DNA from: Catenulispora sp. EB89
GTDB lineage: Bacteria; Actinomycetota; Actinomycetes; Streptomycetales; Catenulisporaceae
Direction: 5' to 3'
DNA length: 64,000 bases
Assembly: GCF_041261445.1 (NCBI RefSeq)
Contig: NZ_JBGCCU010000008.1
Coordinates: 62,001 to 126,000 of the forward strand
Shown in pieces: positions 25,299-31,543 of this stretch (positions are counted from its first letter, which is position 1; each line of letters opens with the position of its first letter). The notes beneath the pieces were generated by a model, which did no database searches, was not told the origin of the DNA, and saw only the letters and a list, made by a program, of their open reading frames with translations. The position numbers and the translations under genes were made by a program.

Positions 25299-26070
25299 TC
25301 TCAGTGTGGCCGCACTCGGTGTCGCGGTGCTGCCTTCGACCGGCTACCTGCCGCTGCGGGTCGATGTCGCGTCCGCTCCGATCGAGGTGGCGGACCGGTA
25401 CCAGCGCAGGGCCCGCGGCATCCCGGTGGAGCACGCGATGCAGGTCGCCATGGACGACGCCGCGGATTCCGGGGATGAACCGGACGTCGGCGCGCTGGCG
25501 TTGGCGGCGCTGGGCCTGCCCGGGGACGCGCAGCCGCTGTTCCTGGTCCACGACGTGCCGCGGGACTCGATGGTCTCGGCGCTGGCCGGACTGGTGCAGG
25601 GCTCCGGGTGGGTCGGCGAGGACGTCGGCATCACGCAGCTGGAGGAGCTTGGCGGGACCGTCGTGTTCGATCTGCTGGACTGGGCGATGCCCGAGACCGG
25701 CGCCACCGCCCTGATCTGCGACGAGCCTCTGTTCGGAGACACGCGGCTGGGTGGGGCCCGGTTCTGTGCGGTGGCCATGCGGGTGCGCCCCGGCGCGGGG
25801 CCGCTGCGGGTTCTCGACTGCGGTGAGGGCGCGCCCGGAGCGGCGGCCGAGGCGGTGGAGCACCGGTTCGCGGGCACCGGTCCGTGCGACGGCTGGGTGG
25901 ATCTGTTCGACGCGCTGGCCGCCGGTGCGATCGCCGACGGCGAGCGGATCCTGATCGAGGCGCGCACCGCGTTCCGGGAAGGCTGGGTGCTGATCCGGGC
26001 CGAGAGCGCTGCGGACGTGCGACTGGCGCGTGCGCCGGCGCTGACGCCGGATCCGGATCCGGTCCGGTAA
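25291..26070 (+). CDS. Shortened KASIII-like partner without catalytic triad (pair 2)
   Basis: 259 residues. I start it at ATG 25291, eight bases before the dehydrogenase stop. It is the most divergent of the three partner proteins but keeps the family marks: AQPLFLVHDVPRDSM, GITQLEELGGTVVFDLLDWA, ALICDEPLFGD, GAGPLRVLDCGEG and GPCDGWVDLFDALAAG. As in the others, no nucleophilic Cys helix, no PH-type His and no GHN Asn are visible. The partner KASIII gene is at 23156. The role suggested is structural or substrate-gating in a heterodimer. An alternative is an independent small thiolase-fold protein of unknown function. Confidence 0.6.
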   Translation: MPDLSVAALGVAVLPSTGYLPLRVDVASAPIEVADRYQRRARGIPVEHAMQVAMDDAADSGDEPDVGALALAALGLPGDAQPLFLVHDVPRDSMVSALAGLVQGSGWVGEDVGITQLEELGGTVVFDLLDWAMPETGATALICDEPLFGDTRLGGARFCAVAMRVRPGAGPLRVLDCGEGAPGAAAEAVEHRFAGTGPCDGWVDLFDALAAGAIADGERILIEARTAFREGWVLIRAESAADVRLARAPALTPDPDPVR

Positions 26071-26077
26071 CCGCCGC

Positions 26078-26147
26078 GTCGTCGAGGTCGCTGCGGTCGT
26101 CGAGGCGCCGAGATTGTCGAGACCGCTGCGTTCGTCGAGCGTCGAGC
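26078..26147. repeat. Imperfect 18-base direct repeats after KASIII partner 2
   Basis: About four copies of an 18-base unit, GTCGTCGAGGTCGCTGCG, with drift, fill the first half of the 138-base gap before the monooxygenase gene. Copies begin near 26078, 26096, 26114 and 26131, each containing TCGTCGAG or TTGTCGAG. A small CCGCC-cga-GGCGG palindrome follows downstream. Purpose unknown. Confidence 0.6.
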
Positions 26148-26208
26148 GCCGAGCGGCCCGGCGAGATGCATCCGCCCGAGGCGGGTCCTGTCACAGGAGG
26201 TTGATTCC

Positions 26209-27459
26209 ATGTACGACGCCGTGGTCGTGGGCGCCCGATGCGCTGGTGCCGCCACCGCGCTGCTGCTGGCCCGCGCCGGACGGCGCGTGCTGGTGGTCGA
26301 TCGGGCGGCGTTCCCGCGCGACACCATGTCCACCCTGTACATCCAGCGGCGAGGCGTGGGGTATCTGGACCGTTGGGGTCTGCTCGATCAGGTCGCCGCG
26401 GTGTGTCCCGCCCTGGACCGGATCAGCTATCAGATCGGCGACGTCCGTCTCGAAGGCTTCCCCCGGCCGGTCGACGGGATGCGGGCGGCGTACGCGCCCC
26501 GGCGCTACAGCCTGGACGCGATCCTGGTGGAGGCGGCGGTGGCCGCGGGCGCCGAGTTCCGCGAGTCCTGCTGCGTCGAGGACCTGCTGTACGCCGGGGA
26601 CCGGATCACCGGGGTGCGGCTGCGCTCGGGCGGCGCCCTGCTCGACGAGCCCGCGCGCCTCGTCGTCGGCGCGGACGGCATGCGGTCCACGGTCGCCGCG
26701 CGCGTGGGGGCGACCGATCTGGTGCGCGACCCGCCGCAGACCTGCGTCTACTACTCGTTCTGGGCCGGTGCCGCCGACCACTTCGAGCTCTACGAGGCGC
26801 CCGGCCGGTGGGTCGGTGCGGTACCCACCAACGACGGCCTGACCCTGGTCCAGGCGTACTTCCGGCAGGACGAGTTCTCCCGGGTCCGCGCCGACGCGCC
26901 GGCCGCGTACCTGGAGAACGTCCGCACCACGGCTCCCGAGCTCTACGAACGGATGCTCGCGGGCGGGCAGGCCGGACGGCTGTACGGCACCGGGGACCAG
27001 CGCAACTTCTTCCGCACGGCCGCCGGTCCCGGCTGGGCCCTGGCCGGCGACGCCAGCCACCACCGGGACTCCATCACCGCCCGCGGCATCACGCACGCGT
27101 TCCTCCAAGCCGATCTGCTGGCCGGGCTGGTCGCCCCGGTGCTCGACGACCCGGCCCGGCTGGACGCCGCCCTGGCGCGCTACGCCCGGGAACGGTACGA
27201 CGCGCTGCTCGGCGACTATCACAGGACCCTGAGCACGGCGCGGCTCGCCGTGCCCTGGCACCGGGTCGGGATGCTGCGCGAGGTCGCCGCCGATCCCGTG
27301 CGGGTCGAGGAGTTCTTCTCCGCGATGGCCGGCGCGCCGCGGTCCGGGGCCGGCAGCCTGACCGGTGCCGGCACCGGCACCGGCACCGACGCGGACGCCG
27401 CGCAGTCCGTGCGGCAGGCGATCGCGTGGATGCGCGATGCCCGGCGGGTTCGCGTGTGA
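26209..27459 (+). CDS. FAD-dependent monooxygenase/oxidoreductase (group A fold)
   Basis: 416 residues with a strong AGGAGG before ATG 26209. It begins with a Rossmann FAD site (DAVVVGARCAGAATALLLARAG). It has the second FAD motif VVGADGMRSTVAARVG and the third GWALAGDASHHRDS, as in aromatic hydroxylases, geranylgeranyl-reductase-like enzymes and halogenase relatives. There is no WxWxIP halogenase motif. An expected role is NAD(P)H-dependent hydroxylation or epoxidation of a pathway intermediate; the substrate is unknown. A Gly/Thr repeat lies near the C-terminus (GTGTGTD). It lies between blocks 2 and 3 of the KASIII genes and is followed by a 219-base gap that may contain a promoter. Confidence 0.82.
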   Translation: MYDAVVVGARCAGAATALLLARAGRRVLVVDRAAFPRDTMSTLYIQRRGVGYLDRWGLLDQVAAVCPALDRISYQIGDVRLEGFPRPVDGMRAAYAPRRYSLDAILVEAAVAAGAEFRESCCVEDLLYAGDRITGVRLRSGGALLDEPARLVVGADGMRSTVAARVGATDLVRDPPQTCVYYSFWAGAADHFELYEAPGRWVGAVPTNDGLTLVQAYFRQDEFSRVRADAPAAYLENVRTTAPELYERMLAGGQAGRLYGTGDQRNFFRTAAGPGWALAGDASHHRDSITARGITHAFLQADLLAGLVAPVLDDPARLDAALARYARERYDALLGDYHRTLSTARLAVPWHRVGMLREVAADPVRVEEFFSAMAGAPRSGAGSLTGAGTGTGTDADAAQSVRQAIAWMRDARRVRV

Positions 27460-27678
27460 GCGGGCCTCGGATCCGCCGGATCGCCCCCATCGCCGGATGC
27501 CGGCGACGTGGGCGGGCTGTGCCGTGCCGTGCGGTGCCGCCGTGCGGGTCCAAGGAACGGCAGAAAGCTGTCAACGGCCTGGTCATTGACCGTGTACGGG
27601 ACCTGCTGGCTAGATGAGTGCGGGCCCTCAGCACAGCACGAGGTTGGCCTATTCACCAGTCGAGGGAAGCGAGTTGTG
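27460..27678 (+). promoter_or_regulatory. Gap with possible internal promoter and palindrome before ACP2
   Basis: The 219-base gap contains TTGACC (27586-27591), 19 bases, then TAGATG (27611-27616), a fair match to a vegetative actinomycete promoter. The -35 sits inside a short palindrome GGTCA-t-TGACC (27581-27591), which could be an operator. The last 25 bases before ACP2 repeat the ACP1 leader almost exactly (GTCGAGG-AAGCGAGTTGTG). I see no gene in the gap. Confidence 0.4.
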
Positions 27679-27942
27679 ATGGACCGTGCAGAGATTCTCG
27701 TCGGGCTGCGCAGCAGCCTGTCCGAGGTGTTGAACCGAGAGGTTCCCGAACTGCGGGAGGACGCGCGGCTGTTCGAGGACCTGTCGTTGGACTCGACCAG
27801 CGTCATCGAGCTGCTGATGGTCCTGGAGGACACCGTCGGATTGGAGATCGACCCCGAGGAGCTGGGTCCCGCGGTGTTCAGCACCGTCGCCAGCCTGGGC
27901 GACTACATCGAGGCCGCGCTGGCCAAGACCGCGAAGGCCTAG
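27679..27942 (+). CDS. Discrete acyl carrier protein 2
   Basis: 87 residues, nearly identical to ACP1 at 19683: both have LSLDSTSVIELLM around the phosphopantetheine Ser, and both end ALAKTAKA or GLAKTAKA. Differences cluster in helix 1 (VGLRSS for LQLRSS) and helix 3 (GPAVFSTV for APEVFKTV). These surfaces often decide partner choice, so the two ACPs may serve different KASIII pairs. The ATG has the same AGGGAAGCG leader as ACP1. It is the first gene of the third block, five bases before the KASIII start. Confidence 0.92.
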   Translation: MDRAEILVGLRSSLSEVLNREVPELREDARLFEDLSLDSTSVIELLMVLEDTVGLEIDPEELGPAVFSTVASLGDYIEAALAKTAKA

Positions 27943-27947
27943 CCGCC

Positions 27948-28967
27948 GTGCTGAGTCAGGCCGCTGCGAGCGCCGCGGGACCGGCCTCGGAACCGGCCTT
28001 GGGATCGGACTCGGGCATTGGACTGTCCCGGGTGGCGGTCCGGCTGCCCGGCGGGGTCGAGTCGGTGGACGCGATCCTGGAGCGGACCGGCAGCGGGCCC
28101 CGGGAGCGGCGGATGTTCGCCAAGGTGCACGGGCTGCGCGACAGCCCGACGCTGGCCGAGGACGAGAGGCTGGAGGACCTGCTGGTGCGGGCCGGCCGGG
28201 CCGCGCTCGACGGCCGGCCCGCCCAGCTCGTCCTGTACGGGCACACCCTGATGTACACCGAGGTCGAAATGGGCGGCGCGTTCCGGGACCGGTTGCGCGA
28301 GCGGCTGGGCGTGCCCGGTGCCGTCCTGTCCGGCGTCTCGCACGTCAACTGCGTCTCGGTGCTGCGCTCGGTGGAGCTCGCCCGCCGCTTCCTGGGCCGG
28401 CCCGGTGCCGACCCCGCGGACCGGGTGCTGGTGCTCGGCGGGGACCAGGGCAGCCGCTACGACCGGGCCCGGGTCACGCCCGGCCTCACCGTGGCCGGGG
28501 ACACCGTCGCCGCGGTCCTCGTCCAGGGGCCCGGCGCCGGGCGTCCGCGCTACCGGTACCTCGGCGGCGCGCTCGTCCGGGACACCCGGTTCCACCGCAA
28601 CCTGCGGATGTCGCAGGCCGAACGCGTGGGCTTCGCCGACGCCGTCCGGAACCAGGTCGTGCACGCCGTCCGCGCCGCGGCGCAAGCCGCGGGCCTGGAC
28701 CTGGAGCAGGTCGACTGGGTGATGCCGCACCTGTCCAACCGAACGATGTGGCGAGGGTTCTGCAACGACGCGGGATTCGCCTGGGACCGGATCTGCCTGG
28801 ACCTGATCGCCGAGCGCGGACACAACTTCGGTACGGACGCGCTGATGGCCCTGGAGCACGCCGACGGTGCCGGCCGGCTCAGCCCCGGCGACCGGTGCGC
28901 GCTGGTGGCGGTCGGTCAGGGTATGTACATCCAAACAGTGATCGTCGAAGTCCAGGAGGACTCGTGA
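27948..28967 (+). CDS. KASIII-like acyltransferase/condensing enzyme (pair 3, catalytic)
   Basis: 339 residues from GTG 27948, five bases after the ACP2 stop. It has an N-terminal Ala/Pro/Ser extension of about 22 residues absent from the other two copies; the alignable part starts at GIGLSRVAV. The triad is Cys135 in VSHVNCVSV, His261 in VMPHLS and Asn293 in GHNFGTD. It shares LYGHTLM, PRYRYLGG and RFHRNLRM with its paralogues. The tight linkage ACP2-KASIII-partner makes this the simplest complete block. It ends in a GTGA overlap with the partner gene, arguing for equal synthesis of the two proteins. Confidence 0.85.
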   Translation: MLSQAAASAAGPASEPALGSDSGIGLSRVAVRLPGGVESVDAILERTGSGPRERRMFAKVHGLRDSPTLAEDERLEDLLVRAGRAALDGRPAQLVLYGHTLMYTEVEMGGAFRDRLRERLGVPGAVLSGVSHVNCVSVLRSVELARRFLGRPGADPADRVLVLGGDQGSRYDRARVTPGLTVAGDTVAAVLVQGPGAGRPRYRYLGGALVRDTRFHRNLRMSQAERVGFADAVRNQVVHAVRAAAQAAGLDLEQVDWVMPHLSNRTMWRGFCNDAGFAWDRICLDLIAERGHNFGTDALMALEHADGAGRLSPGDRCALVAVGQGMYIQTVIVEVQEDS

Positions 28968-29815
28968 GGGGCGGCGAGCCGCGGAACGCGGAGATCGGTA
29001 GCGCGGCGAACGGGAGCGCGGCGAACGGGAGCGCGGGTCTGAGCGTCGAGGCGCTCAGCGCGGCGACGCTTCCCTTCGAGAACTACGTGCCGCTGGACGC
29101 CGTCGGGCCGGACGTGGTCGTGCCGGACACGGCCATGTGGGCCCGGCTGGAGCGGGACCACGGCATCCCGCGCGAGCACGTGCTGGTGATCCGCCCGCCG
29201 GGCGAGGACGACACCGAGGGCTGGCCCGGGCCCGACGTGAGCACCCTGGCCCTGGCCGGCCTCGGCGCCCCGGCGACGGCGCAGCCGCTGTTCCTGGTGC
29301 GTTCCGGTCCGCTGCGCGACGGGATGGTGGCGGCGCTGGCCCAGCTGGTGCACGAGTCCGGCTGGGCCGGCGAGGACGTCGGGCTCACCGATTTCGAAGA
29401 GCTGGGCGGGACCGCCGTCTTCGGCGTGCTGGAGTGGGCCGTCCCGGAGCGGACCGGGGCGACGGCGGTGATCTGCGACGAGCCGGTGTTCATCGACGCG
29501 CGCGTGCCGGGCCGGTTCCAGGCGGTGGGCCTGCGGCTGCGCCGGGGCCCGGGTCCCCTGCGCGTCCTGGGCTGGGGCGAGGGCGCTCCGGACGACGGTC
29601 CCGGCTGGGCGGAGCACCGGTTCTCCGGCCGCGGCCCGTGCGACGGCTGGCTGGCGTTCCACGAGGCGCTCGCGGCCGAGAAGGTGCGGGACGGGGACCG
29701 CGTGCTGATGCACGCATGCGGTCCGCTGCGCGAGGGCTGGCTGCTGGTGGAGGCGGTGGACACCGCGTCGGTACTGCTCGGCGGCGACGTCGCGCTGATC
29801 GGCGCCGAGTCCTGA
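28964..29815 (+). CDS. Shortened KASIII-like partner without catalytic triad (pair 3)
   Basis: 283 residues from GTG 28964, which overlaps the KASIII stop and has AGGAGG upstream. After an Ala/Asn/Gly/Ser repeat (GSAANGSAANGSAG) the body is close to partner 1: LSVEALSAATLPFENYVPL, AQPLFLVRSGPLRDGM, AVICDEPVFIDARVPG and GPCDGWLAFHEALAAE. The active-site Cys helix, His segment and Asn are again missing. The direct GTGA coupling to a catalytic KASIII gene is the best single piece of evidence that these proteins are stoichiometric partners. A strong hairpin follows the stop. Confidence 0.62.
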   Translation: MRGGEPRNAEIGSAANGSAANGSAGLSVEALSAATLPFENYVPLDAVGPDVVVPDTAMWARLERDHGIPREHVLVIRPPGEDDTEGWPGPDVSTLALAGLGAPATAQPLFLVRSGPLRDGMVAALAQLVHESGWAGEDVGLTDFEELGGTAVFGVLEWAVPERTGATAVICDEPVFIDARVPGRFQAVGLRLRRGPGPLRVLGWGEGAPDDGPGWAEHRFSGRGPCDGWLAFHEALAAEKVRDGDRVLMHACGPLREGWLLVEAVDTASVLLGGDVALIGAES

Positions 29816-29851
29816 TCGGGGTCGGCTGCGATCTGCCGACGGGCATGCGGA

Positions 29852-29889
29852 ACGCCGGCGGCCGTGGACTCGATCCACACCGCCGGCGT
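29852..29889 (+). terminator. Strong hairpin ending the rightward starter-unit operon
   Basis: A perfect ten-base inverted repeat, ACGCCGGCGG (29852-29861) and CCGCCGGCGT (29880-29889), encloses an inner GTGGA-ctcga-TCCAC stem, giving one long hairpin 36 bases after the last stop. It has no T-run, as is common for actinomycete terminators. It sits between convergent genes. Confidence 0.75.
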
Positions 29890-29894
29890 CCGAA

Positions 29895-29953
29895 AACCAG
29901 GCCCGAGAACCAGGCCCGAGAATCGAGAACCAGCCCCGAGAACCAGGACTCAG
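29895..29953. repeat. 13-base tandem repeats overlapping the 3' end of the LuxR-type gene
   Basis: AACCAGGCCCGAG is repeated at 29895 and 29908. A half-unit AATCGAG follows at 29921, then AACCAGCCCCGAG at 29928 and a partial AACCAGGAC at 29941. The array lies between the hairpin and the stop of the leftward regulator. It codes for nothing obvious and may be a replication-slippage product. Confidence 0.7.
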
Positions 29954-31032
29954 GCCGTATGGGGCCCGCTGATCGCGAACCGCCCCGCGGCCTGCACCCC
30001 CGCCTGGAACCGGCTCACCGAATCCAGATCGCGCAGCAGCGCCGCGATGTGCCGCCGACAGGTCCGCACCGACATCCCCAGCCGCCGCGCCACCACGTCG
30101 TCGGTCAGGCCCTCGGCCATCAGCCGCGCGATCGACTGGTGCAGGCTGTCGGTGACGTCCGCGTAGCCGGGCTCCGCGAGGGCGAACGGCGCCGCCCCCT
30201 CCCACAGCTGATCGAACAGATCGACCAGGTACCGCACGACCTCGCCGTCGCGGATCCGGCGGGCCGTGGGCGGCGCGCTCGATCCGGGCACGTTCAGCAT
30301 CACCGCGAGCGAGTGGTCGAAGACGACGGCCGCCTGGGGCAGGTAGCTGACCGTGCGGATCTGCGCGCCGTCCTCGATCAGCCGCTTCGCCTTGGCCCGG
30401 GAGGCGAAACCGGCCCGGCTGCGGTGCGGGCCGACCACCCGGACGTCCACGCCCAGGCCCAGCGTCTGGTAGCAGGGTTCGAGCAGGTGGTCGAGCAGAT
30501 CCTCGTCCTCGTGGCTGGGCCGCTGGATCAGCACCTCCTTGCGGCAGGTCTCGCCGACCAGCTTGAAAAGGCCCCGGATCTCCGCCGCCCCGTCGAGGTG
30601 GTCGATCGCGCCGACCGGCGCCGTGCCGCCGCCCGCGATGGCGCCGGCGCCCGAGGGCCGGGTGACGGCCTCGATCCGGTCGCGCAGCCGGTCGGCGAGC
30701 TCCCGCCGCTCGTACATCGCGCGTTCGACCGGGGAGACGAGCGCCGCGGCCGCCGCGCCCGGATCCACCGGCACCAGCCGGTGTCCCGCGCTGTCATCGG
30801 TGCGCAGCAGACGCAGTTCGATCAGCCGGGTGATCGTGGCGAACATCTCGACGACCGGCAGACCGAGCACGGCCGCGGCGTCCTCCAGCGATTCGATCGA
30901 TCCGTACTGGACGGCGTGGCGGTAGACGTCGGCCTCGGCTCGTTCGGCGAGTTCGACGGGCCCGACGGGACCGACGGGCTGGTCGGCGACAGGTGCGTCT
31001 TCGGCGGCCAGAACCGGCATGGTGGTGAGCAC
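29950..31032 (-). CDS. LuxR-type transcriptional regulator with N-terminal TrmB-like helix-turn-helix
   Basis: About 360 residues. Possible starts are ATG 31020, GTG 31032 (GGGAGG just upstream, chosen) and TTG 31059. The N-terminal 60 residues look like a TrmB-type winged helix (YGSIESLEDAAAVLGLPVVEMFATITRL). A middle sensor-like region with RPSHEDEDLLDHLLEP follows. The C-terminus is a LuxR/GerE DNA-binding domain (IARLMAEGLTDDVVARRLGMSVRTCRRHIAALL). This two-headed type is common in actinomycetes, but its ligands are mostly unknown. It is divergent from the ACP3 operon, with a long inverted repeat between them, so it likely controls that operon and itself. Confidence 0.85.
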   Translation of the reverse strand: MLTTMPVLAAEDAPVADQPVGPVGPVELAERAEADVYRHAVQYGSIESLEDAAAVLGLPVVEMFATITRLIELRLLRTDDSAGHRLVPVDPGAAAAALVSPVERAMYERRELADRLRDRIEAVTRPSGAGAIAGGGTAPVGAIDHLDGAAEIRGLFKLVGETCRKEVLIQRPSHEDEDLLDHLLEPCYQTLGLGVDVRVVGPHRSRAGFASRAKAKRLIEDGAQIRTVSYLPQAAVVFDHSLAVMLNVPGSSAPPTARRIRDGEVVRYLVDLFDQLWEGAAPFALAEPGYADVTDSLHQSIARLMAEGLTDDVVARRLGMSVRTCRRHIAALLRDLDSVSRFQAGVQAAGRFAISGPHTA

Positions 31033-31264
31033 ACTGCCTCCCAGGGGTGAGATGCCCAAGATGCCTTGGTCGACTTCACCGTGGCAGAGGGGTCCCTCAA
31101 GCCGCTATCGCGCCGGCTGCCGTCCGCCCCCGCCCCGCTTCCGTCCCGCTCCTGTTCCTCTCTCGCGGCCCTCCTGCCCGTCCCGCCCGGGCGATAGCGG
31201 TTCGAGGTCCGATCGATCGCGGGGCGTGGTGCACTGCGTTGCAGACAGGTCTGACCCGGAGCCC
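31033..31264. promoter_or_regulatory. Divergent control region with long inverted repeat
   Basis: The gap between the LuxR-type gene and ACP3 holds a perfect ten-base inverted repeat, CCGCTATCGC (31102-31111) and GCGATAGCGG (31191-31200). Flanks extend the match imperfectly to about 20 bases (GGTCCCTCAAG against TTCGAGGTCC). The 79 bases between the arms could let a dimeric regulator loop the DNA. GATCGATCG near 31211 is another small palindrome. GGAG at 31258-31261 is the ribosome site of ACP3. No clear -10/-35 pair is seen. Confidence 0.55.
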
Positions 31265-31543
31265 ATGGAGATCACGTTGACGACGAACATTCCGGTCGCC
31301 TTCCGCAAGACCCTGCTGGCCCACCTCCCCTACGCCGACGCCGCCGACCTCACGGCCGCGGACGACCTCACGGCGCTCGGTCTCAACTCGATGGGCGTGG
31401 TCCAGCTGCTGACCGATCTGGAGGAGACCTTCGGTCTGGAACTGCCCGACGAGCTGATCACCGAGGAGACCTTCGGGACGGTCGGCTCGCTGTGGGGCGT
31501 GGTCGGCCGGCTCGTCGGGGCCGACCGGTTCGCCGATGTCTGA
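31265..31543 (+). CDS. Discrete acyl carrier protein 3
   Basis: 92 residues from ATG 31265. The carrier motif is LGLNSMGVVQLL, with Asn before the phosphopantetheine Ser in place of Asp. The sequence is unlike ACP1 and ACP2 and instead fits the small ACPs that travel with an AMP ligase and a PLP decarboxylase. Its end overlaps the ligase start by eight bases. It probably receives an acyl or aminoacyl group from that ligase. The decarboxylase at 39144-40409 would act on the loaded form, as VinO/VinL do in vicenistatin and FlvO/FlvL in fluvirucin. Confidence 0.88.
   Translation: MEITLTTNIPVAFRKTLLAHLPYADAADLTAADDLTALGLNSMGVVQLLTDLEETFGLELPDELITEETFGTVGSLWGVVGRLVGADRFADV

Noticed and set aside
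26209-27459. Flavin-dependent halogenase
   Set aside because: The WxWxIP motif and the halogenase Lys region are absent; only general group A FAD motifs are seen.
29895-29953. CRISPR array
   Set aside because: Units are 13 bases with no spacers and no cas genes in the window.
16877-31543. Methoxymalonyl- or hydroxymalonyl-ACP pathway (FkbGHIJK- or Zma-type), suggested by dehydrogenase plus ACP genes
   Set aside because: No FkbH-type HAD enzyme, no 3-hydroxyacyl dehydrogenase and no O-methyltransferase are present, and KASIII pairs are not part of that pathway.
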